Shown here in pieces: positions 26,269-34,725 of a stretch of 47,197 bases of DNA; positions within the stretch are counted from its first letter, which is position 1; each line of letters starts with the position of its first letter. The stretch is from NCBI GenBank assembly GCA_964354345.1, contig CAYGZL010000147.1, forward strand, positions 1 to 47,197, written 5' to 3'. The notes under the pieces are model-generated. The model was not told the origin of the DNA. It searched no databases and was given only the letters and a program-made list of their open reading frames with translations. Origin of the DNA: CAYGZL01 sp964354345 (GTDB lineage Bacteria > Chloroflexota > Anaerolineae > Anaerolineales > UBA4823). The position numbers were made by a program, and so were the translations under genes.

Positions 26269-28455
26269 TTATTTAACCCAACCCAGCCCAATCCGGCCGC
26301 GTTCGATTTCTACTTTCTGGATTTCCACTTCTACCACATCGCCTACTCTCGGGACTGTTCCACTCGGGATCTGACTGCGATGGATTAAGCCGTCCTGCTT
26401 AACGCCAATATCCACAAATGCCCCAAAATCCACCACGTTACGAACTGTGCCTTTCATACGCATACCGGGATGCAGGTCCTCCATAGATAAGACGTCGGTG
26501 CGAAGAATAGGAGCTGGTAAGTCCTGGCGTGGATCGCGTCCGGGACGCACCAACTGCTCGAAGATATCATGCAATGTTGGCACACCTATCCCAAATTCAC
26601 TGGCTAATGTCTCAATTGGCTGGCGAGCCAGCAGCGCTTCCAAAGCCAGCATGCGTTCAGTCACAGGCGTAGCCAGCGTCATTTCCGCTCGTTTTATAAT
26701 CGCTTCAGCGATCGCATAACTTTCTGGATGAATCGCGCTCGCATCGAGAGGCTGATCTCCATTACGAATACGTAAAAATCCGGCAGATTGTTCAAAGGCT
26801 TTGGGGCCAAATCCGGTAACCTTACGTAATTCACTGCGGTTTCTAAATTCTCCATGCTCGTTGCGATATGCTACGATGCGTTCTCCAAGTTTTGGCCCTA
26901 TACCCGCTACATAAGACATCAATGCAGGTGAAGCTGTATTAACATCCACCCCAACCGCATTCACCACACTCTCGACAGTGCCCTTCAATGCTTCCGTCAG
27001 GCGTTTCTGATCAACATCGTGTTGGTACATCCCAATGCCGATCGCTTTGGGATCAATTTTCACCAATTCAGCCAATGGATCCTGAACCCGGCGGCCAATT
27101 GAAACTGCACCCCGCAAGCTGACATCCAGATCAGGTAATTCGCTGCGCGCTAACGGACTGGCGCTATAGACACTGGCTCCGGCTTCATTCACAATTAGAT
27201 ACCCCACTATCGGTACTTTTTGCGTGGTCACACGATTCTTGCCACTCCATGCATCACCTTGGTTGGAGCGTAGTCGCTGAATCAATTCAGCGACCAATTT
27301 TTCGGTTTCGCGCGAAGCCGTGCCATTTCCAATGGAGATAAGTGTCACCGAGTGGCGGATGATCAAACCAGCCAGGGTTTTCAAGGACGCTTCCCATTGC
27401 TTCTGCGGCTCATGCGGGTAGATTGTATCGGTATCCAACACTTTCCCTGTTGGGTCAATCACAGCTACTTTACACCCGGATCGTAAACCTGGATCAATCC
27501 CTAAGACCGTGAAACCCGCCAAGGAAGGTTGGTTAAGCAAACCCCGTAAATTAGCTTCATAAACCCGGATTGCCTGTTCTTCTGCCCGTTCAGCCAGGAT
27601 ACGGCGCACATCTCGCTCAATCGCAGGTAATAACAGACGGTTGGCTGCGTCCACCGCTGCTTCTTGCAGCTTATCCGTCAATGGAGAGCGACGATCCGGC
27701 TGGAAAATCCCGTATACAGCATTTTGCCAATCGTGTTCGAGGATGACCAGCTTGACCCGTAGTACTTTTTCTGCCTCGCCGCGATTGATTGCCATAATTT
27801 GGTGGGGCTTGAGTCTATCGATGCGCATCTCGAAGTCGTAATACAACTCATAGAGCCTGCGAGGGTCTTCTGCTTCTTCGATCTTCTCGCATCTTTGAGA
27901 CCCCCACTGCAAGGCTTTCTCCCGAATCTGACGACGGACCTCAGGATGATCGCTGATCGTTTCTGCTACAATATCGCCTGCGCCTGCCCAGGCTTCTTCT
28001 ACACTAGTCACATTATCATTTAAATAGGGTTGGGCCAGCATCTCCAGAGACTGGTTCGTGTGGAATTGATTTAGAATTAAATCGGCCAGTCCTTGTAAGC
28101 CTTTCTCTCGAGCCATGCTCGCGCGCGTCCGGCGTTTAGGTTTATAGGGCTGGTAAAGATCCTCCAACTCAGCCAGATACTTAACCTCCAGGATTTGCTG
28201 GCGCAGTTCGATTGTCAACTTTCCCTGTTCCTCGATCGTTGCCAGGATTGTCTGGCGCCGTTCATCCAGGGCGCGTAGCTTACCCAATAACTCAATCAAC
28301 TGGCGGAGTTGCTCTTCGTCTAAACCGCCGGTAATTTCCTTCCGGTAACGGGCGATGAAAGGCAATGTATTTTCTGCATCCAGCAGCTCGATCGTTGCAT
28401 TCACCTGTTGCAGGCGGATATTGAGTTGTTCAGCAATATACAGCGGAATGTCCAA
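26269..28455 (-). CDS. tex: Tex-family RNA-binding transcription accessory protein
   Basis: Nucleic-acid-binding Tex protein, about 728 aa, with all standard parts in order: the N-terminal helical region (LPFIARYRKEITGGLDEEQL), the YqgF-like domain (VLGIDPGLRSGCKVAVID), the helix-hairpin-helix pair (YVAGIGPKLGERIV; VTGFGPKAFEQSAGF) and the C-terminal S1 domain (GTVRNVVDFGAFVDIGVKQD). No ATG is available at the start. TTG at 28455 is chosen because GAGG lies 8 nt upstream and the protein then begins in register with other Tex proteins. A TTG at 28491 would overlap the GH20 gene by 35 nt. The chosen start lies directly after the GH20 stop, implying coupling. Confidence 0.93.
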   Translation of the reverse strand: MDIPLYIAEQLNIRLQQVNATIELLDAENTLPFIARYRKEITGGLDEEQLRQLIELLGKLRALDERRQTILATIEEQGKLTIELRQQILEVKYLAELEDLYQPYKPKRRTRASMAREKGLQGLADLILNQFHTNQSLEMLAQPYLNDNVTSVEEAWAGAGDIVAETISDHPEVRRQIREKALQWGSQRCEKIEEAEDPRRLYELYYDFEMRIDRLKPHQIMAINRGEAEKVLRVKLVILEHDWQNAVYGIFQPDRRSPLTDKLQEAAVDAANRLLLPAIERDVRRILAERAEEQAIRVYEANLRGLLNQPSLAGFTVLGIDPGLRSGCKVAVIDPTGKVLDTDTIYPHEPQKQWEASLKTLAGLIIRHSVTLISIGNGTASRETEKLVAELIQRLRSNQGDAWSGKNRVTTQKVPIVGYLIVNEAGASVYSASPLARSELPDLDVSLRGAVSIGRRVQDPLAELVKIDPKAIGIGMYQHDVDQKRLTEALKGTVESVVNAVGVDVNTASPALMSYVAGIGPKLGERIVAYRNEHGEFRNRSELRKVTGFGPKAFEQSAGFLRIRNGDQPLDASAIHPESYAIAEAIIKRAEMTLATPVTERMLALEALLARQPIETLASEFGIGVPTLHDIFEQLVRPGRDPRQDLPAPILRTDVLSMEDLHPGMRMKGTVRNVVDFGAFVDIGVKQDGLIHRSQIPSGTVPRVGDVVEVEIQKVEIERGRIGLGWVK

Positions 28456-28456
28456 G

Positions 28457-30358
28457 TCAATCGCCTCGATAATCCCGGCGGGTGATTTCAAATCGAGCCA
28501 GGCTGTCGATCAAGCCCCCAGGACGATTGCGGGCTAACCATACAAGCTGATACTCGCCCATTAACGCCAAGAGATCCTCAGCCAGGTTCTGACGTTGTTG
28601 GGATGTTCTTCCGAGTGCGGACGGTTGCTGGTCCTGGAGAGCAAGCATGCCCCTCTGGCAGGCATGGCGAAGCATCCAGGCGACCAGTTCAAATTCACGG
28701 CGAACCAGGTTGGCATCGGAACCATGTGGGCGTGCGCTAACCAGTGATTGCATTGCTTCATCTACCGTGGTCAGAGTTCGCTGAAGGCGTTCTGGAGTAA
28801 CTTCCGAGTAGCCTCGCAACCGTTCTAACGGGCTTTGCAGAATACCAAACAAGGCACTGGCGTTGCTCGGTTCTATCCCCACCTCCCGATAAACCTCGCC
28901 CAATGCATAGGCTGTCTCACCAAATCCACCTGTCGGATCTTGAAAGGCATGCCAGCTTAAGGCCGGGCGAATATCCAAGGAACGGTTTGCCTCGAACGCC
29001 CAGGAATAAGCTGCCCCAGCTGCGAATCCCAGGTAACTCACCGGTAACGGCTGCCAATGACCGTTATCGCCCCAATCTGTATTTAAATAACCAATCGCTC
29101 CGTTCTTCAAACCATTTTCAGCCGCATTGAGTAAATTCCCCAAAGCGTTCGTTGTTCGACCTGCAATGGTATTCCAGGACGAAGTACCCGGGCAGACATA
29201 AAATGGAATGCCTGCCTGCGCAAAACGCACCGTTCGCTCCTTAAAGGGATGGTCAGCCTCATACCCCCACTCCAGAGCAATCATGTCCTTGGGCAAGGCT
29301 GTGATCAACTCGGGATGGTTCAAGATAATGTCGCCCCAAAATTGCATCGTGCGACCGCGCGACTGCACTTCCTGGTATATCTTTAGTAAGAAATCCAGGT
29401 AAACCTGTCCCGCGCCGCGTTCTACACAGGCCTGTTGGCTGCGTCCTTGCCCGAGATCGAAAGTCTCATCACAACCGACATTAAACATGCGGCTGGAAAA
29501 ATGCGGTAACAATTCATCATAGAGGCTACGTAACAGCCCCAAACTCCCTGGATCGATGGGGCAAAGGCTGAATGGTTGGAGCTTTTCTCCCCAAGGTGAG
29601 GTGAATTCACCCTGAACTTCGCCTAAAGGGGCGTAGCGAGGATGTTCCAACCAGCGATGCATGTGGCCAAAGGAGTTCTGGTTTGGAACCAGCTCGATGA
29701 AACGTTCGCGGCAATAACGATCTAACTCTAGAATTTCCTCGCCAGTCACCGGTGAGGCTTTTGACCAGATTTCAGGATGGTTGCGGTAGGCAAAAGTGTG
29801 TTCTGTATAAAGCTGAAGCTGGTTAATTTTCCAGCCTGCCAAAAGATCTACCAACTGGTATAACGTCTGCATGGTAGGTACTTTATCCCGGCTGATATCC
29901 AACATCACGCCACGCGCAGGGAAATCTGGCCAGTCTCGAATTTCTAAGCCGGGTAAAACCCCTCCAGAAACCTCAAGGATCTGGATCAAGGTACAGATTG
30001 CATAAAAAGCGCCGGCGAGATCATTCCCAATTGCCTCGATACCATCAGGAGAAATTACCAGCCGGTAACCTTGGGGATAAACAGTTATCCCGTCATGACT
30101 TGGCTCGCCCGGCTTCACCCGGATGGTTAAACTCATAGATGATCCGGGTAATTTCTCGTGCGTGACCAATTTTCCACAGACAATCTCCCAGCTCAAACCA
30201 GTTTTTGTAAATAGCGTTTGCTGGAATCGCTGCGCAGTATACAGAAGCTGTTGAGGTTGATCCGTGTCTAACCAAATCAGTTGGTGATTCTTTAGCTTAA
30301 AATCCGTTGAATGAGAATCTATGTGGCGCGGTAACGGTAACAGCGTTAATCCGGCCAT
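28457..30358 (-). CDS. GH20 beta-N-acetylhexosaminidase, cytoplasmic
   Basis: 633-aa glycoside hydrolase family 20 protein acting on terminal N-acetylhexosamine by substrate-assisted catalysis. The N-terminal GH20b-like domain ends near LAGAFYAICTLIQIL. The barrel carries DWPDFPARGVMLDISRDKVP, LQLYTEHTFAYRNHPEIW, VPNQNSFGHMHRW and the catalytic pair D297-E298 (VGCDETFDLG). There is no signal peptide, so it should act inside the cell on imported disaccharides or recycled cell-wall sugars. ATG 30358 is preferred: it sits 4 nt after the nitroreductase stop, with AAGGATGG upstream. A frame-open ATG at 30418 would overlap that gene by 56 nt. Confidence 0.9.
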   Translation of the reverse strand: MAGLTLLPLPRHIDSHSTDFKLKNHQLIWLDTDQPQQLLYTAQRFQQTLFTKTGLSWEIVCGKLVTHEKLPGSSMSLTIRVKPGEPSHDGITVYPQGYRLVISPDGIEAIGNDLAGAFYAICTLIQILEVSGGVLPGLEIRDWPDFPARGVMLDISRDKVPTMQTLYQLVDLLAGWKINQLQLYTEHTFAYRNHPEIWSKASPVTGEEILELDRYCRERFIELVPNQNSFGHMHRWLEHPRYAPLGEVQGEFTSPWGEKLQPFSLCPIDPGSLGLLRSLYDELLPHFSSRMFNVGCDETFDLGQGRSQQACVERGAGQVYLDFLLKIYQEVQSRGRTMQFWGDIILNHPELITALPKDMIALEWGYEADHPFKERTVRFAQAGIPFYVCPGTSSWNTIAGRTTNALGNLLNAAENGLKNGAIGYLNTDWGDNGHWQPLPVSYLGFAAGAAYSWAFEANRSLDIRPALSWHAFQDPTGGFGETAYALGEVYREVGIEPSNASALFGILQSPLERLRGYSEVTPERLQRTLTTVDEAMQSLVSARPHGSDANLVRREFELVAWMLRHACQRGMLALQDQQPSALGRTSQQRQNLAEDLLALMGEYQLVWLARNRPGGLIDSLARFEITRRDYRGD

Positions 30359-30362
30359 CCTT

Positions 30363-30872
30363 CTACCATCCTTCGTAACGTACCAGATCCGAGATGGGTT
30401 TTCGTTCTTTCTGGCCAAGTTGATCCGCCGGGTAACCGAGAGGTGTGAAAATTAATGGCTCTACTTCGTCGGGTATGTGTAATATTTCACGGGCAGCCTG
30501 GGAGTTGAAAGCCGCCACCCAACAGGTGCCTAATCCCAAGTCCGCTGCAGCCAGGATCAGATGATCCATGACGATTGCGACATCAACCTCCAGATAGCGC
30601 CGATTATCAAACCGCACCCAACCCTGACGTGGCACGCCACACGCGCAAATTAACAAAGGCGCTGAAGCAAACCACTCACGATGATAAATCCGACGCAACT
30701 CCGTCTGTCGACCGGCGGTGTGAATAACAATGATCTGGAAGGGTTGCCGGTTGGCCGCAGTTGGCGCCAGACGTGCGGCCTCAAGCACTTTCTCTAGCTT
30801 ATCATCTTCGACGGGATCCGGTTTATAGGATCGGACGCTGTAACGTTTGGTGATTAATTCAAGGTATTCCAT
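30363..30872 (-). CDS. Nitroreductase-family FMN protein
   Basis: 169-aa flavoprotein of the nitroreductase superfamily, typically a homodimer that uses NAD(P)H to reduce nitro compounds, quinones or enones. Family features are the N-terminal KRYSVRSYKPDPV, the FMN-contact stretch RLAPTAANRQPFQIIV, the central VDVAIVMDHLILAAADLGLGTCWVAAF, and a C-terminal PLGYPAD. It is short for the superfamily, as are many anaerobe members. AGGAGG lies 6 nt before ATG 30872. It is the first sizeable gene of the minus-strand operon that continues through GH20, tex and pepA. The real substrate is unknown. Confidence 0.9.
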   Translation of the reverse strand: MEYLELITKRYSVRSYKPDPVEDDKLEKVLEAARLAPTAANRQPFQIIVIHTAGRQTELRRIYHREWFASAPLLICACGVPRQGWVRFDNRRYLEVDVAIVMDHLILAAADLGLGTCWVAAFNSQAAREILHIPDEVEPLIFTPLGYPADQLGQKERKPISDLVRYEGW

Positions 30873-30908
30873 ACAAGCCTCCTGATAGAAAATAGTTTAT
30901 TTACTTCT

Positions 30909-31034
30909 CTATCCAATCGTTTTGAATAGAAACATATAGCCTTGGTTGAACTCGGTAATATACTCGCTCTCGAAAATAGACAGTGCTTGATGAATAACAT
31001 GGGCAGCCTCAGGCAGCGTGGTCATATTCAACAT
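30909..31034 (-). CDS. Possible 41-aa small ORF ahead of the nitroreductase operon
   Basis: The 320-nt gap 30873-31192 contains one minus-strand frame with a plausible start and stop: 41 codons from ATG 31034 (MLNMTTLPEAAHVIHQALSI at the start), then an acidic and aromatic stretch, and TAG at 30909. There is no Shine-Dalgarno sequence. A TATAAT box lies 2 nt upstream, so if this is translated a leaderless start at the second ATG (31025) is more likely. It could be a leader peptide, a decayed gene fragment or chance. The rest of the gap holds only promoter-like elements. Confidence 0.25.
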   Translation of the reverse strand: MLNMTTLPEAAHVIHQALSIFESEYITEFNQGYMFLFKTIG

Positions 31035-31036
31035 CG

Positions 31037-31064
31037 ATTATAGCAAACATTTATCCCTTCCCAA
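31037..31064 (-). promoter_or_regulatory. Candidate promoter for the nitroreductase-GH20-tex operon
   Basis: Reading the minus strand, TTGGGA (31064-31059), a 16-nt spacer and a perfect TATAAT (31042-31037). The predicted transcript would carry a leader of about 155 nt before the nitroreductase start at 30872, including the small ORF. Confidence 0.45.
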
Positions 31065-31092
31065 TGGCTACTCGATAAGAACCTGTTAGCAA

Positions 31093-31101
31093 TGGTAAAA
31101 T
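31093..31101 (+). promoter_or_regulatory. Candidate extended -10 promoter for prs
   Basis: TGGTAAAAT matches an extended -10 element (TG, one base, then TAAAAT), with no convincing -35. It is about 90 nt upstream of the prs start. A 7-bp hairpin (31109-31115 with 31121-31127, loop of 5) would fall near the 5' end of the transcript. Confidence 0.3.
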
Positions 31102-31192
31102 AAAGTTTAGGGGATTGGAGATCCCTTATTCTGATGCAGAAAGACGATTTTCCAATCCGCGATGATAAGCCACTTTACCTTGGGGAGGAGAA

Positions 31193-32212
31193 ATGCGTGC
31201 CATCGATCCCAATGATGTTCGTTTCTTCAGCGGACAATCCCATCCTGAATTAGCCGGGGAGATTGCCAGCTATCTGTCTATTCCATTAGATTCAACCACA
31301 TTTGTCCGGTTTAAGAATGATAACCTTTCCATCCAGCTTGGTGCATCTGTGCGAGGGAGAGTCGTTTTCATCGTACAATCATTGATTCGTCCAGTCAGTG
31401 ATCACTTAATCGAGTTATTCATGATGTTGGATATCGCCCGTGGCGCAGGTGCGCGCGAGGTGCATGCCATTATTCCGTATTATTCCTATGCCCGATCAGA
31501 TAAAAAAGATGCCCCCCGCATCTCGATCGCTGGGCGGTTGTTCGCCGACTTGATCCAGGCCTCGGGGGCTACCCACGTGATGACAATGACGCTCCATTCC
31601 CCTCAGGTGCACGGCTTCTTCAGTGTTCCGACAGATCCACTGACGGCTCGCCCGTTGTTTGCCAAACATTTTCAGGAACAGATCCCAAACCCACGCCACA
31701 CGATCGTCGTCGCTCCGGACATGGGTCGCTCGAAACCAGCCGCCCGATTCGCCGCAGGCTTGGGATTAACCATAGCCGGCGCAGACAAGGAGCGCATATC
31801 GGATACCCGGGTGAAAATCAGCAATTCCGTTGCCCGGCAGGTGGAAGGATACCACCGCGTCCTGGTTTATGATGATGAAATCGCCACCGGTGGCACAGTC
31901 ATTTCCTTGTGTAAGATTTTGGTGAAATTCGGCATTCGCGAGATCGCCTTGATTTGTACCCATGGCATCTTTGTAGGAAATACTCTTGATCACCTGTCCA
32001 AAATCCCTCAGATCAAAGAAATCGTGACAACCAATACGGTACCAATTCCTGTAAAAAAGCGACTTCCGCACCTCAAAATAATTTCTGTTGCTCCCGTATT
32101 TGGCGAAGCCATCTGGCGCAACTACATGCGTAAATCAATTGGGGATTTATTTTCCTTTAGCGATGAAATGAGTGATAGAGATCTTTTATTCAGGATTGAA
32201 GGAGAAGATTAA
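31193..32212 (+). CDS. prs: Ribose-phosphate pyrophosphokinase (PRPP synthetase)
   Basis: Makes PRPP from ribose 5-phosphate and ATP for nucleotide, histidine and tryptophan synthesis. The 339-aa protein has the class I layout: FSGQSHPELAGEIASYL at the N-terminus, IPYYSYARSDKKDAPRISI (flexible-loop/ATP region), TLHSPQVHGFF, VVAPDMGRSKPAARFA, and the PRPP-binding loop DDEIATGGT at residues 227-235. It is somewhat longer than the usual 310-320 aa because of the C-terminal tail after NYMRKSIGDLFSF. GGGAGGAG lies just upstream of ATG 31193. The GH31 gene follows after 85 nt. Confidence 0.95.
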   Translation: MRAIDPNDVRFFSGQSHPELAGEIASYLSIPLDSTTFVRFKNDNLSIQLGASVRGRVVFIVQSLIRPVSDHLIELFMMLDIARGAGAREVHAIIPYYSYARSDKKDAPRISIAGRLFADLIQASGATHVMTMTLHSPQVHGFFSVPTDPLTARPLFAKHFQEQIPNPRHTIVVAPDMGRSKPAARFAAGLGLTIAGADKERISDTRVKISNSVARQVEGYHRVLVYDDEIATGGTVISLCKILVKFGIREIALICTHGIFVGNTLDHLSKIPQIKEIVTTNTVPIPVKKRLPHLKIISVAPVFGEAIWRNYMRKSIGDLFSFSDEMSDRDLLFRIEGED

Positions 32213-32297
32213 TCAATTCGGCTTAATATCCAATGGAGTTATCATTTGAGATCAATATACGCATGTATCAGGCCAGTAGAGTAGCCGATGAAATAAT

Positions 32298-34721
32298 ATG
32301 CCCGAGTTAAAATCTATACCGAAGCTGTTGAAATCGATTGACTTTTGGCAAGTACTGTCCATCCTACAAAACACGCGCTTAAAAGCGCGCCAGGATCGCC
32401 AATACTCTCAAAGAACAAAGGGGCCCTTACAGTCACCCGGCCTACTTAAACAAATGCGCTCCCTGCCCAATGGCGCCCGGTATATATTTGATCAAGCCGA
32501 GCTTGAGGTAATCTTCCTGGCCTCCGATATCACCCGACTGTCCTGGACACCAGGCAATCCTCCGCTGCCTTACGCTATCGATAAGAAAGATTGGCCGTCT
32601 GTTCCTATAACGCAGCGTTCCTCTCCAAACCAGATAATCTCCAGTGCAACACTGGAAATAGAAATATTTCCAGATGGCGCCGTCCACTTTCGGTCAGCCA
32701 CTCAAAAACACCTGCGCCAGGAGCCGCCTCCCCAGTTTCAAACTGTTATTTATTCTGGGCAGGACAAAGAAGATTTTTCATGGACAGCATTCGCGAGCTT
32801 GCCCCCCGAGGAGCAATTGGTGGGTTTAGGTGAACAATCCGGTCCCTTCAATCTTCGCCAGCGCTCCCATCGCCTGTGGAATAACGAAGCAGGTGGGAAT
32901 TACAAACCAGGTACGGACCCGATCTATATGCCCTTGCCAGTTTATCTTGGCCTTAATTCACAGGGTAGCTATTTAATCTTCTATGAAAATTACCACGATA
33001 CATTCCTGATGTTTTCTGATCAACTGTCCCGCCTGACTTTTGAGGGCGGTATGCTGCAATACTATTTCATTTCTGGTCCACCGGCTCAAGCCCTGGAAAA
33101 GTTCACCGAACTCACCGGGCGCACCCCTCTACCACCGCTGTGGGGTCTGGGGTATCACCAGTGCCGCTGGGGATATCGCACAGAAGCGGATATCCGCGAA
33201 GTCGTGGCTGGTTTTATTGAAAACGACATGCCAATCAGCGCCATACACCTCGATATTGATTATATGCAGGATTATCGAGTTTTTACTATCAATCCGCAAC
33301 GCTTCCCCGATCTGGCGCGCCTTTCCGCTGAATTACTTAAGCAAGATTTACACTTGATCACCATCCTGGATCCGGGTGTTAAACAGGATCCTGAATATTT
33401 TGTCTACCAGGAAGGGCTAAAACGGCAAACCTTTTGCCTGGCAGCCGATGGGAAACCAGCCCAGGGTGTGGTTTGGCCAGGATGGTGCGTCTTCCCGGAT
33501 TTTACTAACTCGAAGACCCGCGCCTGGTGGGGCGAGTATTACCAACGCTTGCTGGAAGCTGGTATTACGGGTTTCTGGCATGATATGAACGAACCATCCT
33601 CATTTACTGCTAGTAAGGAAATGACTCTCCCGCTCAGCACGCGTCACACCATGGATGGGCAGATTGGTAATCACCACCAGGCTCATAATCTTTATGCACT
33701 GCAGATGAACAGGGCTGGTTATGAGGCCTTACGGAAACTTCGCCCGAACCAGCGTCCCTGGATCATCTCACGTTCTGGTTGGGTTTCGCAGCAGCGATAT
33801 GCCTGGAACTGGACCGGCGACACTAACACGAGTTGGGAGAGTCTGCGTATGACGCTTACCACGGTGCTGGGACTGGGCCTCTCGGGGATACCTTTCTCTG
33901 GTCCAGATATAGGCGGTTTTAGTGGTAATCCCTCAGCCGAGCTCTATCTACGCTGGTTCCAACTGGCAGCTTTTTTACCCTATTTCCGTACCCACTCTTC
34001 GCGAACGTCTCCTCGTCGCGAACCCTGGGTGTTTGGCGAGCCTTACACGAGTATCATCCGGCGCTATATGAGACTGCATTATAAACTACTGCCCTACCTG
34101 TACACTCTGGCTTGGGAGGCCAGCCAGACAGGGGCGCCCCTGGTGCGACCACTCTTTTGGATCGAGCCAGATAATCCAGATCTATGGGACATTTCTGACT
34201 CCTTTCTCCTTGGCAACAACCTGCTGGTCGCGCCGGTTTTAGAAGAAAAGGCTGCCAGCCGTCAAGTGACTCTGCCGGCCGGAACCTGGTTGAGTTTCTG
34301 GGATGATCGTTTTTACCCGGGATCCAGTTCAGTCTCCATACCGGTTAACCTGGAACAAATCCCTTTGTTTGTCCGCGCTGACTCGATTTTACCTTTGGTT
34401 GAGTCCGGACAACTTCACCTGCACCTGTACTCCACCCAGGATCATTTATATCTACCGAACCACTTCGCCGGTTCCCTGTATTGCGATGCCGGCGATGGGT
34501 ACGGAGAGAGTCGTCTTGACCATTTTTATCTCCGAGGCGATGGATCGTCGCTCTATCTACAATGTCGATCAACAGGGAATTATCCTTTCCCTTACCAAAA
34601 AACCTTCTTACACGTCCACGGAGTGAAGGTAAAAACCGCTTATGTGGATGGCGTCCCATTCCCATTCGAGAATAACCGGATCGAAACCGGATATTTCTTG
34701 GAAACCAACCTGGAGTTATAA
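32298..34721 (+). CDS. GH31 alpha-glucosidase
   Basis: 807-aa glycoside hydrolase family 31 enzyme, a retaining alpha-glycosidase probably acting on maltose-type oligosaccharides. The catalytic nucleophile is D429 in WHDMNEPS and the acid/base D508 in WTGDTNTSWESLRM. Flanking family motifs are LWGLGYHQCRWGYRTE, HLDIDYMQDYRVFTINPQRFP and SGIPFSGPDIGGF. The N-terminal 200 residues are the usual beta-sandwich and the last 150 a beta-rich tail. No signal peptide is present, so it is cytosolic. The first 40 residues (to about RQYSQRTK) are poorly conserved and basic, and the start codon has only a weak ribosome binding site. The next gene begins 4 nt after its stop. Confidence 0.92.
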   Translation: MPELKSIPKLLKSIDFWQVLSILQNTRLKARQDRQYSQRTKGPLQSPGLLKQMRSLPNGARYIFDQAELEVIFLASDITRLSWTPGNPPLPYAIDKKDWPSVPITQRSSPNQIISSATLEIEIFPDGAVHFRSATQKHLRQEPPPQFQTVIYSGQDKEDFSWTAFASLPPEEQLVGLGEQSGPFNLRQRSHRLWNNEAGGNYKPGTDPIYMPLPVYLGLNSQGSYLIFYENYHDTFLMFSDQLSRLTFEGGMLQYYFISGPPAQALEKFTELTGRTPLPPLWGLGYHQCRWGYRTEADIREVVAGFIENDMPISAIHLDIDYMQDYRVFTINPQRFPDLARLSAELLKQDLHLITILDPGVKQDPEYFVYQEGLKRQTFCLAADGKPAQGVVWPGWCVFPDFTNSKTRAWWGEYYQRLLEAGITGFWHDMNEPSSFTASKEMTLPLSTRHTMDGQIGNHHQAHNLYALQMNRAGYEALRKLRPNQRPWIISRSGWVSQQRYAWNWTGDTNTSWESLRMTLTTVLGLGLSGIPFSGPDIGGFSGNPSAELYLRWFQLAAFLPYFRTHSSRTSPRREPWVFGEPYTSIIRRYMRLHYKLLPYLYTLAWEASQTGAPLVRPLFWIEPDNPDLWDISDSFLLGNNLLVAPVLEEKAASRQVTLPAGTWLSFWDDRFYPGSSSVSIPVNLEQIPLFVRADSILPLVESGQLHLHLYSTQDHLYLPNHFAGSLYCDAGDGYGESRLDHFYLRGDGSSLYLQCRSTGNYPFPYQKTFLHVHGVKVKTAYVDGVPFPFENNRIETGYFLETNLEL

Positions 34722-34725
34722 ACGC

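Noticed and set aside
31109..31127. Riboswitch upstream of prs
   Set aside because: Only one short 7-bp hairpin is visible, with no conserved aptamer-like core and no terminator or anti-terminator pair.
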